64,000 nucleotides of DNA, taken from positions 2,480,001 through 2,544,000 of the forward strand of contig JACGCN010000002.1 in assembly GCA_014905825.1 (NCBI GenBank), given 5' to 3'. This stretch comes from Lyophyllum atratum (lineage: Eukaryota > Basidiomycota > Agaricomycetes > Agaricales > Lyophyllaceae). Position 1 is the first letter of the stretch; every line of letters begins with the position of its first letter. The position numbers and the translations under genes were made by a program. The notes under the pieces were generated by a model, which saw nothing but the letters and a program-made list of their open reading frames with translations, made no database searches and was not told where the DNA came from. Of this stretch, positions 45,728 through 57,144 are shown piece after piece.

Positions 45728-46185
45728 TAAACTGCATGTTTGGCGAAATTGTGTGTATTCTATCGGATATTGATTGCTTTGACTTTCCTTGCCACCCCAC
45801 CCACTCATTAGGTACATACGATGTCTGCTCTTGCTTTATTTTCCCAGCATGTCGATGTATACACCTCCCACCCTTCTCTGGTTGTTGTCAAATAGTTGCT
45901 ACGACTAACTTGCATGACTACGGTTCTGTCTCATATCCCTGTACCATTTAATGCCATTCGTCTACACTACTAATACCACAATATTGTCTGGCCAACAAGG
46001 TTAATATTGCTGAAATCAGTAGATTCAATAAAGTGAGTAGAGGTGAGGACATGTGGTATGCACTAGTCCATACTTTTGAGATAGATAGCAAATATTGTAA
46101 ACAAGAAAAATTAGAAGTCTATGTAAAACATACGAAAGCACGACCAAGTCTATCAGTGTTTTTGACGCGCTCCAATTCATCCACG
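45728..46185. other. Convergent intergenic gap
   Basis: AT-rich sequence between the orphan gene and the SET gene. No supported feature. Confidence 0.4.
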
Positions 46186-47581
46186 TCAGTCAAGCTTGTT
46201 ACCCTCTTCCTCACCCTCGAAGCGGCTCATCGTCACCTCGACCTTCGAGCCGTCCTTCTCCTCGCCCGCCTGCGCCTTCTGCTCCTCTGCAGTGAGCTCC
46301 ATGCCCTCCTCTTCGCAGCGCGCACATCCACACGCGAACCGCCACCCGCGCGCGAGCTCGACGCGCCGCCTGCGCCTGCACTCCATAACGGTCTCGTCGG
46401 GGTGTTGAGTGGTGTCAACGAATGCGACAGTGAGCTCGTCGCCCTTCTGTAGATCGCGGTTAGCGACGAGGTGGAGCTCCGCGGTACCAGCACTGAATGA
46501 GGGGCGGGCAGAGGGTGTGCAAGAGTGGGAGAGGTAAGAAGAGAGGGTATAGAAAGCGCTTCCGATCTGGCGGGAGGTGCCATAGGGCGTGCGTGTCTTC
46601 TCGACGTCCTCAGGTCGGACTGTGGGCTCGGGCTATACAAACATAGACACGTCAATAAAAGAACGTAAAAGGCGGGGCGTATAGCAAACCTTGTCGTCCC
46701 GTCCACCACCGAATGAGACACCGAAAGAGTTGTAAGTCATCTTGCCGAGGAGGGTCGAGTGACGCTCGTCCGTGACGAACTGCTCCAGGCCAGGCAAAGC
46801 AGTCTGCAGGATATCCACAAGGAGAGGAAGTTCCTCTTCAGGAGGCGTCACCTCGAGGTACCTGAGTCGCTCAATGTGGTCCGCCAACAGATACTCGCCT
46901 CCCTCTGCATCAGTGAAGTCGATCTTCTCCGTCGGTTTCTTGCCGCCCTCGACCATCTTGGCAGTCTCCAGCCCAACCTGACGCGCAATGAAGCGTGCGA
47001 CAAGGATAGGCGCCGCACGGCCTTCCTTCTTGAGATACGCAACGTATTTCTCCTGGGCCTTCCGACGTGCTTCAATGGTACTTGGAGTGGCAGGGCCCGC
47101 GGAGATCTCCGCAGGCAGGGGTGACTCGGTGGTGAAGAGGAGGTTGTGCGATTGGGACCGATTGGCGACGAGGCAGACCTTGGAGCAGAAGGTGGAGGAG
47201 AGGGGGTTAGATTCGGCCGGGACCTGGATGGACATGGCCTCCTGAATAACGCGGAAGCAGTGGGCGCAGTATTTGCCGGACCCCTGGAGGTCGGCGTCGA
47301 GGGCCGTAACGACGGGGTGTTCCTAGTTGGGAAGTGAGAACGTATACGGAGAGTTTCTGCTTGATAGATAAAAACCTTGTAGATGACTTCGCCTGCTTTG
47401 ATGTCTTTGGAGATGACTAGGACTTTACGGCCTTCGCGTGTTTCGATCGCGACATTGGTGGATTTGGGCGGGAAAGCATCATAGTATCCTACGCCATACG
47501 ACTCAGCTTCGAAAACATCTTGTGGACCTTATTGGCTTACCTTCAACTCGATTTTTAACCTGAACAGCGATGATGGTACAT
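46186..47581 (-). CDS. SET5: SET-domain protein, SET5/SMYD-like methyltransferase
   Basis: Probable lysine methyltransferase. After an early segment (DVFEAESYGVGYYDAFPPK, RKVLVISKDIKAGEVIYK) comes EHPVVTALDADLQGSGKYC with CAHCF and, later, FCSKVC, a reduced MYND-like zinc site interrupting SET. The SET core shows SYLSHSCTPSARPSF (about 46545-46500), LVANRDLQKGDELTVAFVD (about 46480-46415) and post-SET cysteines ACGCARCEEE (about 46335-46305). The SHSC and DELTVAFVD motifs correspond to the family's NHSC and GEELxxxY elements. The C-terminal tail is acidic. The 5' end is the weak point: the start at 47581 needs a 41-nt intron, and an in-frame stop lies just upstream of DVFEAES. The gene runs in tandem behind TOM20. 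Confidence 0.8.
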
Positions 47582-47738
47582 GCAAAAGAAAGCGAGAGTA
47601 TATTAGAACATATTGGCAATCGGTTGGTGTAGACGGGGCAAACGGCGGTCGGGAAATAACATCATATGTCCATGACTAGGGGTGGCTCTTCCTCCTTTCT
47701 CACCCGAAGCACTTGGTCAAATAAGCACAGGTAATTGC

Positions 47739-48510
47739 TCATGATGTGGCGGGGGTCTGAGATCCCGGGTCGGTGACCTTGTCCCACTCCTGTGAGGAAG
47801 CCTCGGACGGCGGCCCGGTGGGGCTCCTCTCACTATCATCGTCTGGAAGGCTCCGGCCGCTGTTGCTCAAGGGGGAATCATGGGGTGAACTTACGTCCAG
47901 GTTGGTCATATCCATAACCATCTGAAAGCGATGTTTAGAACGGAGAGAGAAACTAGACAGAGGCGACATACTTTGAAGATGGGCTCGGGGACAGTCTTTT
48001 GATAGATGACGATGAGTTCCACAGGCGAAGGGTACACGCGAAGGGCGCGGTAAAAGGACATTGCAGCAGCGAGGTAGTACTCGGGACCTATAGGGAATGT
48101 GTTAGGTGGAGCCTATTTAGCATAAAGTGAGGACATACCTTTGCCTGCCAATTGTTCGCCCATCCCGACCTGTGCCATGAAATATGCCTCCTTCTCCTCG
48201 GGAGATTGAGGAGCTTCCTCCTGCTTGACCTGTTCAAGGGCCTCCCGCAATGAAGCGGGAGAGATCTCGTTGGACGACGACACCAAGGACTCTTTCGACT
48301 GGGCGAGGGTCTTGTCTACGCGCTTCTTCTCCTTGCCTGGTCTGCGTCAATGGGAATGCTGAGATGACTGAGACGTGGATGCTCACGAAGCTGTTTGCGG
48401 AACTCAACGTCGTTCCTGCGCTTGTGGTCAAAGTAGAAGGCATATGCGAGGACACCACCGAGGACGGTGATGCCTGCAATGGTGATGATGCTGGAGGCGC
48501 GTGAGTCCAT
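47739..48510 (-). CDS. TOM20: TOM20 mitochondrial import receptor
   Basis: Outer-membrane receptor for presequence-bearing proteins. It starts MDSRASSIITIAGITVLGGV; one N-terminal membrane anchor (SIITIAGITVLGGVLAYAFYF) is followed by the conserved FDHKRRNDVEFRKQLRKEKK. A receptor domain follows (EEAPQSPEEKEAYFMAQVGM, EYYLAAAMSFYRALRVYPSP, VELIVIYQKTVPEPIFK). The C-terminus is acidic and Ser-rich and ends at 47739. Three introns are canonical and the frame is intact. The gene is divergent from PP4R3 with about 310 bp between starts. Confidence 0.95.
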
Positions 48511-48818
48511 CGTGGTCGCAAGTTAGCAGTGATTCAACTCCGTCATGTCCATTCTTTTTTTCAGTGCTTATGTAACGTCTCTCCAAACATTCAATTCCTG
48601 CTTTACCGGGCCAGTCAGGAGGGAAACAAGATATATTACACGGGCAAAGAGCCAAATATCTACTGACTGGCGACAGAGAGCGCAGCGCTGGAAGCAGAAT
48701 TTGCGTGGGCGGTGACTGCTCGATAGGCGTGCCGAGTTGATTTGTGGAAAAAGTACCCACGGCCCTCGTTGATCGTGTATTATATCTCTGGCTGCCCTTT
48801 TCCCTCCCTCCGCTGGCA

Positions 48819-51800
48819 ATGAACAGCGACGCCGGCCACGACACTCAACCTCAGTCTCTCCTTACCCCCGCGGCCGCGACGACAGACCCCTCCGGTGCTG
48901 GTTCCACCATTCCCAATACCCGACTCTCAGCAGACTCGACATCCACACCACTCCCGGCCAGCACACTAAGTCCAGCACCGGGCGACTCCAACACTACCAC
49001 CACCCCCGTTCCAGAGCCGAGCGGCTCATCCCAGGGCACCAGTACCGAGAGTGCCTCAAGTCAAGGGGCGACAGGGAACAAAGGGCAGGAACATGTCGCG
49101 GAAGTGGCGGAGCCGCCGCAGTCCCTGGAGTCGATAAAAGATGAGAGGGAGCCTTTGCTACATCCTGTCAACCAGCAAATAGAACTGCTGGAGCATACGC
49201 CGGACTCCCTGATTGACGACGGCCAGGACTGGGCGCCCGATGGTGATCACGAACTGAAACGCGTCAAGGTGCGCATAACTCCATCCTTCCACTTTTCGTT
49301 TCATACTCTTTCGTCACCACGGGCGAAATACTGACTCTCATATGCCAGGTCTACGAGCTTATAGGCGCGCGATGGATGGACCAAGGCACGGCCTTCTGTT
49401 TTGGCCAATTTCAAGAAGAAACCAGCGAAGCCCTTCTGATCGCGCGTTCAGAAAGAAGCTACAACGAGATCATTTTATCCACGGTCATCCGCTCCAACGA
49501 CGTTTATCAGAGGCAGCAAGGTTCGCGCGACTTCTTTTTCCTATCCGTGCAGGTACACGAACAATGCTTCTCCTACAGATACACTTATTGTATGGACCGA
49601 ACCTGACGGCGTTGACTATGCTCTCAGCTTTCAAGATCCTGAAGGGTGCTCGGAAGTCTGGAATTTCATTTGTGATGTTCAGCGGCACATGAATGGTGGA
49701 GGTGGGCCCCTTTCCGCTGTGGCAAAAGCCTGTTCTCAAATGCCCACCTCAGACGACCAGGCAAATATAACCTCCTCGCCACAAATTGGACCAGAACCAG
49801 CATCAGTCACCAGTGCAACCATCATCCGCTCAGGCCACCTTCCCCGACCAGAACTAGGCATTATAGGCGAAATTGATCGAGCCATCAAGACCCTCGCACG
49901 GACGCAGAATGTGAAGGAACGGATATGTGAGTATATCCAACAAGAGGTGAGTGTCTACTTTTGCTCCATTCCACAATTGGTCTTTGGACATGTTCTATTC
50001 CTACTTCATGTCACTTCATAGAATTATGTATCCCAATACAGATAGCTGATAGCATACTTGTGTTTTTCCCTCTCGATTCTGCCAGGATTACGTCAAGTCG
50101 CTGATTGAGGTGATGAACACTGCCGAGGATCTGGAGAGTCTGGAGAACTTGCACGCGCTGTGCAGCCTGATGCAAACAATACGTATGTCACCACATCCCT
50201 AGCCTTTAAGCCACACTAATTACGTGTCATTTTCATAGTAATGCTTAACGACCACACGATGTATGAACACATTCTGGAAGATGACCTATTTTTTGGTGTC
50301 GTAGGAATGCTAGAATGTGCGTAATTTCCAAGCCCCTATTCAGGTTGAAAATATCTAACATTTCCACAGATGACCCCGACTTCCCCACTCACAAAGCCAA
50401 CTACCGGGAATTCCTCCACCAAACCTCCCATTTTCATCAACCCATCCCAATACGAGATGCGAGCATCCAACGCAAGATCCACCACACCTACCGCCTCCAG
50501 TTCCTCAAAGACGTCGTGCTTGCTCGCGCCCTTGACGACTCGACCTTCAACGTCCTGAACTCCTGTATCATTTTCAACCAGATCGACATCATCGGGCACA
50601 TACAAACTGACCACTCCTTCCTCCGCGAGATTGTAAAGCTCTTTGTGGATGAATCCATGCTCAATGCCGGTGCCGGTCCTGCACCACCAAGTACTACCAA
50701 CGGTGGCCCGGGAAAGAAGGCTCCTATACCTGGCCAGCCGCAATCGCCACTCCCGATAGGCCCTAATGGTAACGGAGACTCTGCCACCTCTGACAAGGGC
50801 GGCGATCCGAATGCAATGGACGTGGACGAAAAGCAACCACCAGCAAGTCCTAAGCGCACGAATGGCACAACATCGCCGCTAGCCAATGGCCGCGCCACAA
50901 CCACACCTGCACCTCCGCCCAGTTCGCCACGGCCTACCCACTACGCGTTCGCACCGCCGGACAATCTTTCCGAGGAGGAACTCGCGAAGCGGCGGGAGGT
51001 GATCGTACTCGTGCAGCAGCTGTGTATCATGGGCAAGAATGTACAGCTTGCGGCGCGGATGGCGCTCTTCCGCTCGCTGGTCGACCGTGGCGTGCTCTTT
51101 GGTGTGCAATGGGCTATAACTCTTCCTGAGCGCGACCCGACCAACAAGCCTATGATCAGCGCGGGTGGCGAGATTCTCGTTGCTCTGCTAGATCATGACC
51201 TGAATGGCGTCCGTGGGCATGTACTCAAGCAGGTGGTCGCGATTGAGAAGGAGCGTGCGGGCGGAAGAAAAGGCGCGGACAAGGCGGAGACGATATTGGA
51301 GATGGCGTGTAGGATTATGGCGCAGAGCGGGGAGCTGGCGGTGCAAAGTCAGGTGGGGGATGCGCTGAAAGTTTGGATGGATCTGCCTCCAGATACACCG
51401 TCGATGCTTGCTGCAGGTGCAGGTGCGCCAGACCCGGCGTCGGTGAGACTCTTTCCGCTCCGATCATCGTGGCAGGAGGCTGATAATATTGCATTGGTAG
51501 ACGCTGGCTGCAGGTACCAAGGGCCCAATTCGGAAAGAAGATCCTGGGACCGAGCGTTACATGGATTACTTCTACAAGGACTGCATACATATCCTGTTCA
51601 AGCCTTTCTACGATCTGCCTGAATGGCGGAATGCAAAGGGTGAGCCAAAATGTTTAATAGCGGTCTTGCTCAATGGGCTCACATTTGCTTTCAGAACCAG
51701 TCCTACCATTAACACGGGAAGAGGCAAACCGCTATGTCTACCTTTGTGACCTGCTATACAATTTCGTCTCGCAGCATCACTTCCGCATCCACTTCTATAT

Positions 51801-53167
51801 GATGTCCAGCAATATTATTGTCCGCGTTGCTAGCCTTCTTAAGGCACGGGACAAGCATCTTCGACATGGTATGTATCTGTTCCCTTGGTACGGGGCTACT
51901 CCTGAATAAGCCGTCATATCCAGCCGCTTTCCGAAATTTCCGCGTTCTCCTTCGGCAGAATAACCCCAACATACACACCCAGATCATGAAACACGACATC
52001 CTCAAACCCATCCTTGACTTGACGATACAAGAATCACGGCGCGACAACCTTCTAAGCTGTTCATGTCAAGAGTACTTCGACACCATGCGGAGGGTCAGTA
52101 TATAAATCCACATAGACAGCGCTAAGATTAACCACGAGCTGCCCCTGTGTGTAGGAAAACATGAAGGAGCTCGCCAAATTCTGCATGGCGAAACATGAAG
52201 CAGAAATCCGGAGACTGGCGCAAAGTCCACTAGGTGGCCCACGGTTCGAGCAGTTTATCGCCTGGTGGCAATGGGAGATGCATCAACAGAATAAGGAGCC
52301 AATACCGGAAGATTCGAAATCTGACAAGTATGATGTGTCCTCATTGCCTTTATTTTTCATGGCTGATTCGTTTGATTCGCTAGCGCCCTCGATGCTCGCG
52401 GATGGCCCCAAGGTCGGGCTTTGGATGCAGAGGAAGAGGACTATTTCAATGCAGATGACGACGAGGAGGATTTAATTCCTGTTGTAGGCCAATCATGGCC
52501 GCGGATTGCGGTGGTAGGCACACCGCCGGTGTCTAACAACCTGCTCAAACGGAAACGGCGGATGGCAGTGGGGAACAGCCCGAAGGGATACAGGCCACCT
52601 TTGCGGACGCCTGTGCTGGGATCATTGGTGGATTATGGTGAAGATGACGAGGAGGACGCTGAACGGCCGCCGCCATCATTGACGAAGAATGTTGGCTCAT
52701 CTCACCGGCGTACATCCCTATCGCCGTCGCCAGAGGTGCCACCTGCGAGTCCCAAGTTATCACATCGTCAAGCGCCAGTGGCATTGTCTGGTCCTCCACC
52801 TAAACGAGCAAGCGCAGATGACGATGATGACAACCTCCTAGAGGCGTTGGCCCGGTCCAGGTCAAGACCGCAGTCACCAGCACCGGGCATGATGTCTTCG
52901 ATGGAATCCCTGAGATCAAGTGAAAAGCGGCGACGAGACGAGGACGACGATGATGACGAGCTGATGGGCCGCCTGAGCAAGGCGAAAAAACCCGACCTCG
53001 GGGTGCAGAAGGAGAGGTTTGGCTTTGGGAATATCAGTCGGACAAAAAATGGGGACGACCCACCAAAGAAGATTAAGGTCAAATTAGGGGCCTCGAGTCT
53101 TGCGGTGGCTTCCACACCTACGCCCGTTCCTTCAGAAACGGGCGCGAAGGATGGGGATACGGGATAG
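48819..53167 (+). CDS. PSY2: Protein phosphatase 4 regulatory subunit 3 (PSY2/SMEK)
   Basis: Targeting subunit of PP4, acting in DNA-damage recovery and signalling. The first ATG is 48819 ([20 protein letters not shown]). A disordered Thr/Ser/Pro leader is followed by an EVH1/PH-like domain ([40 protein letters not shown]). Then comes the SMEK armadillo-type region: [76 protein letters not shown] and [20 protein letters not shown]. An acidic region ([19 protein letters not shown]) and a Lys-rich tail end the protein. A low-complexity insert lies at about 50680-50940, splitting the repeat region. All introns resolve in frame; the one before [12 protein letters not shown] uses the acceptor at about 51500, not the later CAG. 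Confidence 0.94.
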
Positions 53168-53505
53168 CGCCTCCGGGCCAGTGTAGTTGCTACATGTTGT
53201 TTCTTTTGTCGGACGCGTTCCATCGCATGCCCATCGACACACCGTGTTGTATAGATTTGATATAATCTACTTATCATACGATTCAATTCTTCATCTCTGC
53301 TCATGCCAATCTCCAGAGTGTTACTCTCCTCATGGTACGTGACACGACGCGTGACGAATCGTGTTTGTGACTTTTCACAATCAATGGTGCTTCAATCTTG
53401 CGTCGATGTTCAAGAGTAATGAGAGAAAGCCTTTCCTGGACGACAAAGAGCTCGTCCAGGTCACAAACCACGGCGCTCTCATATATCCTCACAGACTAAA
53501 CTTGT
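53168..53505. promoter_or_regulatory. Region upstream of PRI2 with MCB box
   Basis: An ACGCGT (MluI cell-cycle box) at 53347-53352, in GACGCGTGACG, lies 154 bp before the PRI2 ATG. Such boxes drive G1/S genes in yeasts (family knowledge). Confidence 0.45.
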
Positions 53506-55260
53506 ATGATTCACGGCGCGTCCGAGTCATTCGCTACTGACCCACGTCCCTTGTATAGTTATGACCGGCCCCCACTCTACGATGTCACCGTCGAGGAATT
53601 CGAAACATGCGCTCTAGATCGCCTCCGCATATTGGCAGAAATAGAGTCGTCAGCAGCGCGGAATCGGTCATGGGAGGAGCTGAAGACAGTGACGAACACG
53701 CAGTGTCTGAAATACCTCCCATTACACGCAACAAGTGCTAAAACTGTGGATCGGGACTCGGAGCGTAGGAAGGATCATCTCGGCCACTTTGTGCTGAGGC
53801 TTGCATTCTGTCGATCGTACGTAATCCTCTGCTGTCGCACCTCCAAGACTTCTGATTTGATTGCTCGTGAAAGGGAGGATCTGCGACGGCGGTTTATCAA
53901 AGCAGAGTCGACCCTGTTCAAGATTCGGTATGAGGCGGATGGCGTTGCAGAACGAGAGATGTTTCTGAGCACTCGGGACTTCAATTGGATAGCGGTGTGT
54001 CGTGATGCCCGATCTCTCGGACGACTAATGACGGGGAATAACGTAGGTTGATGCAGCGGAGAAAGCGAAGTATCGGAAGGAACTGCTAGCGACATATCAA
54101 GGCTCCAAGATCGAGAATGTGAGGGAACAAGCGTTTGAAGCGGAGAAGTACTACAAAGTGCGCGACCTTTCCTTGAGCGTCTTAGCCTGCTGCTCACTTT
54201 CGGATAGGTGAGGTGGACACGCGTGCCTGATCTCGTCGAGAAACGCAGGGTGTTCCTACGAGGAGGCTGGGCATACGTTCCGGGGAAGGAACAGTCCAGT
54301 ATTGTCTTCCAAGAATTTGAAGTATACTTGGCAAGAGCACTCGAAGTATAAGACCAACCACAATCCTCTTCCTCTGGTGAATGACTTTTCCTTGAGTAGG
54401 TGACAGCACGGGCAGTGCCTCGGCTGGACGAAGACTCGAGACTTGTCCCTATACTTGACAACCTGTCACAAGGCTTCCTTGCAGGCGTTCCGTCCGAGTG
54501 GATGGGCTCGGGAGAGAACGCGACTGGCGATGACATCAAAGCTGAGATGGTGGATGAGTTAGCCAAGAAGCATTTCCCAATGTGCATGCGGACTATGCAC
54601 AGCAACCTACGGAAAGACCATCACCTCAAGCATTTCGGAAGACTCAACTACGGGCTATTTTTGAAGGTTCTGAATTTCTTATGGCTCACCTCAGGGCTTG
54701 ACGGACTCAAAGGGAACTCGCCTCGTAGGTTCTAGGTCTGTCGATCGAAGAAGCGATCGTATTCTGGCGGAAGTCTTTCGACAGAATGACCGATGACAAG
54801 TTCAACAAGGAGTACAAATACAACATCCGACACTCATATGGGTTGGAGGGCAAAAGAGCCAACTACGCCGCAAAAAGGTAGTGTGCCTAGTTTATGTACC
54901 AGAATGGCAGCTAACGGGAAGTTCAGTTGTCAGCAGCTCCTGACAGCAGGTCCTTCGGAACATGGCTGTCCCTATCGACACTATTCGCCGGAGAACCTCC
55001 AGACGGCGCTCCTTTCAACATATTCCTCGCACGGCCTGACGTCGGACCACTTGCCAGAAATTATGGCAACAGTTAAGGGGAACCATTTCCATGTTGCCTG
55101 CACACGGGTGTTCGAGATAACACACTCTTCATATGGGGTGAAGAAAGGGGACGGTGTTGGTGATGGCGAGAGCGTCACACATCCCAACCAGTATGCTGCA
55201 AGAAGCATGGAGTTGTACAAGGCGCAGCAGGATAATGCTGAAGCTATGGTTGTCGAGTAG
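53506..55260 (+). CDS. PRI2: DNA primase large subunit
   Basis: Fe-S-containing large subunit of the primase-polymerase alpha complex, which starts Okazaki fragments. It starts MIHGASESFATDPRPLYSYD. The N-terminal domain has ALDRLRILAEIESS and, across an intron, FCRSEDLRRRFIKAESTLFK. The C-terminal domain carries the four cluster cysteines: FPMCMRTMHSNLRKDHHLKH (about 54575-54635), KSCQQLLT (about 54925), HGCPYRH (about 54965) and FHVACTRVFEITH (about 55090). Between these lie GLSIEEAIVFWRKSF, KFNKEYKYNIRHSYGLEGKR and ANYA. Introns are short and canonical and the frame is intact. Confidence 0.95.
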
Positions 55261-55717
55261 AGGGCCGGACCCTCTAGGTAATACCCCCTTCATATCCTGT
55301 ATTCACTCTCATCATTGATTTGTACCCTCATGTTTGGCTGTTCATCCACTTCTTGAGACCCGAATGTATTCTTCTGCCCATCTACGTGAGGATTGCTTCC
55401 CGGATCACTCACAAGTTTAAAATATTTTCCCTTAAGTATGAGCGACGAGAATCCGGCCTACATACCCGAAATATGTCTTGTTCCCTTCAGGCAAGGGGAT
55501 AGATCAAGGATGTCTACTATACGCATAGTATGAGGCTAAATCAAATGATATGGTGACATGAGGCACCATGAAAACATAAAAATGACACCATCAGATGTGC
55601 CACTTTCACTTCCAGCAACTCCTCTGAGTCTATAGGAGACTGAGCAGGACTGAAAGGTTCTGTTCTTGGATTCGAGGTAACCCTATGATTATAACTACCC
55701 ATTACATCACACTCCGA
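55261..55717. other. PRI2 3' flank
   Basis: AT-rich with short open frames only. Nothing was recognised before the palindrome at 55718. Confidence 0.4.
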
Positions 55718-55813
55718 TTTAGGTTTCAACCGTTCTCAGAGGTTTTAGTTTCGACCAGTTCTGAGACCTTCACCTGGTCGAAACTCCAATCCTATTAACG
55801 GTTGAAACCTAAA
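55718..55813. repeat. Nested inverted repeats in a promoter
   Basis: Outer arms of 17 bp are perfect reverse complements: 55718-55734 (TTTAGGTTTCAACCGTT) and 55797-55813. Inside, 12-bp arms at 55747-55758 (AGTTTCGACCAG) and 55774-55785 also pair perfectly. The block ends 19 bp before a TATA box. Confidence 0.9.
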
Positions 55814-55831
55814 TATCCACTGAGCTTTTCG

Positions 55832-55838
55832 TATAAAT
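55832..55838 (+). promoter_or_regulatory. TATA box
   Basis: TATAAAT 39-45 bp upstream of the ATG at 55877, followed by a CT-rich leader, as in strongly expressed fungal genes. Confidence 0.65.
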
Positions 55839-55876
55839 AGAGCCCACTCTCTCTCGTCTTTCTCCAGTTCACTACG

Positions 55877-57144
55877 ATGTACACCCCATGGATCTCTTCT
55901 GTCATTGCGCTGGCCGCTATCCCTCCCTCCTTCGACCGTGTCACTACTCTTCACGCCCCGCTGCCGTTTGCCGCTATGGCCAACCCAACCCCCCCTGGGA
56001 TTCTCGCCAATGTGACCCGCCCCACCGCCGTCTCCCTCCTCGCCTTCAATAGCGTAATTCTTCCTTGCAAGCTGAGTCTGCCAATGGCGATTGCCACTCC
56101 AACCTGCACTAGCGCGTTGATTCTCTCCGAGTCCATCTCAGCCCCAGACCCGCCTGTCAGCGCTTCAGCCTCCGCCGCCTTCCCCGCCATTCCTCCGGAA
56201 AGGCATATCTTCTCCACGCCCAGTCTAGTTATCTCATGTGTCCCGTTGGATCGTCCAACTGCACCGATCCTACCTGTTCTGTCGATGGCCGACCAGTACA
56301 GCGCCCCGCCTTGGTCGACATCATCCCGTCAAAGGTCACCGTCACCTGGGTCGTCTCCGTTCCGACTGTTGACCTCGCCATCATTACCAACAACGCTCCA
56401 ACTTTGACTGCTAACATCACTGCCCTCACGCCTAGTGCTATCGAGCCTACACGAGCCCATGCTCAGGGCGCTGACAACGACGTTAGCTTCTATGTCATGA
56501 TCTTCGCTGCAGTCCTCTTCACCGCCGTCCTTTATTGTTGGGACACCGCTGCGGATTTGATCGTACGTCTCTTTCTTTCGCCTGTTCATCGTGCCCACCC
56601 TCATCCTGTCCTACAGGACAGTTTTATCATCTTGAGCAAGCACTTCTCATTCCGCGTCTTCGTGGGCGATATCCAAACCAAGGCCAGCATCGTAAGTTAT
56701 TTGCCTTGCTTGACCATTCTGCTTGTCATTCATGTTGCATCACACCAGGATGACAGACTTCCCATCGTCAAGAATGGCAAGACCGTGGTCGATAAATGTC
56801 CCGTTGTATGTCAATGAATTCTCTTCCCTCTTCGTCCATCATTGATCGTCACTCATCCAGGCCAAGGATGGTGTATCTGCCACCGCCGTGAATATCGTCC
56901 GTGATGCGGTCAAAAAAGACGTCATCGTGTGTTCCCTTCTGTTGTTAACTTTTCAGCCCGCTGACTCCCTCTGCTGTAGGTCGATGAGCCTCCTGTCGCG
57001 GGATCTCGATCGATGACGGGCCCTTCAGTCCTGCGCCGCCCCCCTCCTCCCGCTCGCATAGTCTGCGGCAGGCGCTACAAGAAACCCCGCTCACTCCAGA
57101 AGGTGACCTCCACGACATCGGCGAAGGTGCGCTCCGCGAACTAG
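55877..57144 (+). CDS. Uncharacterised single-pass membrane protein
   Basis: Six exons (55877-56053, 56113-56562, 56617-56691, 56749-56805, 56861-56926, 56980-57144) are separated by five GT-AG introns, all in phase 0, giving 329 residues. The regular structure supports a real gene although I do not recognise it. The first intron, 59 nt, joins two different reading frames. The N-terminus MYTPWISSVIALAAI could be a weak signal peptide. The middle has Cys residues in LMCPVGSSNCTDPTCSVDG and a Thr/Val-rich stretch. One clear membrane segment is FYVMIFAAVLFTAVLYCW (about 56490-56545). The cytosolic-looking part follows (FSFRVFVGDIQTKASI, DDRLPIVKNGKTVVDKCPV) and ends very basic with RRPPPPARIVCGRRYKKPRS. 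It is preceded by a TATA box and palindrome. Confidence 0.6.

Noticed and set aside
46033..46452. 139-codon plus-strand frame
   Set aside because: Antisense of the SET gene's C-terminal exon, which carries the SET and post-SET motifs.
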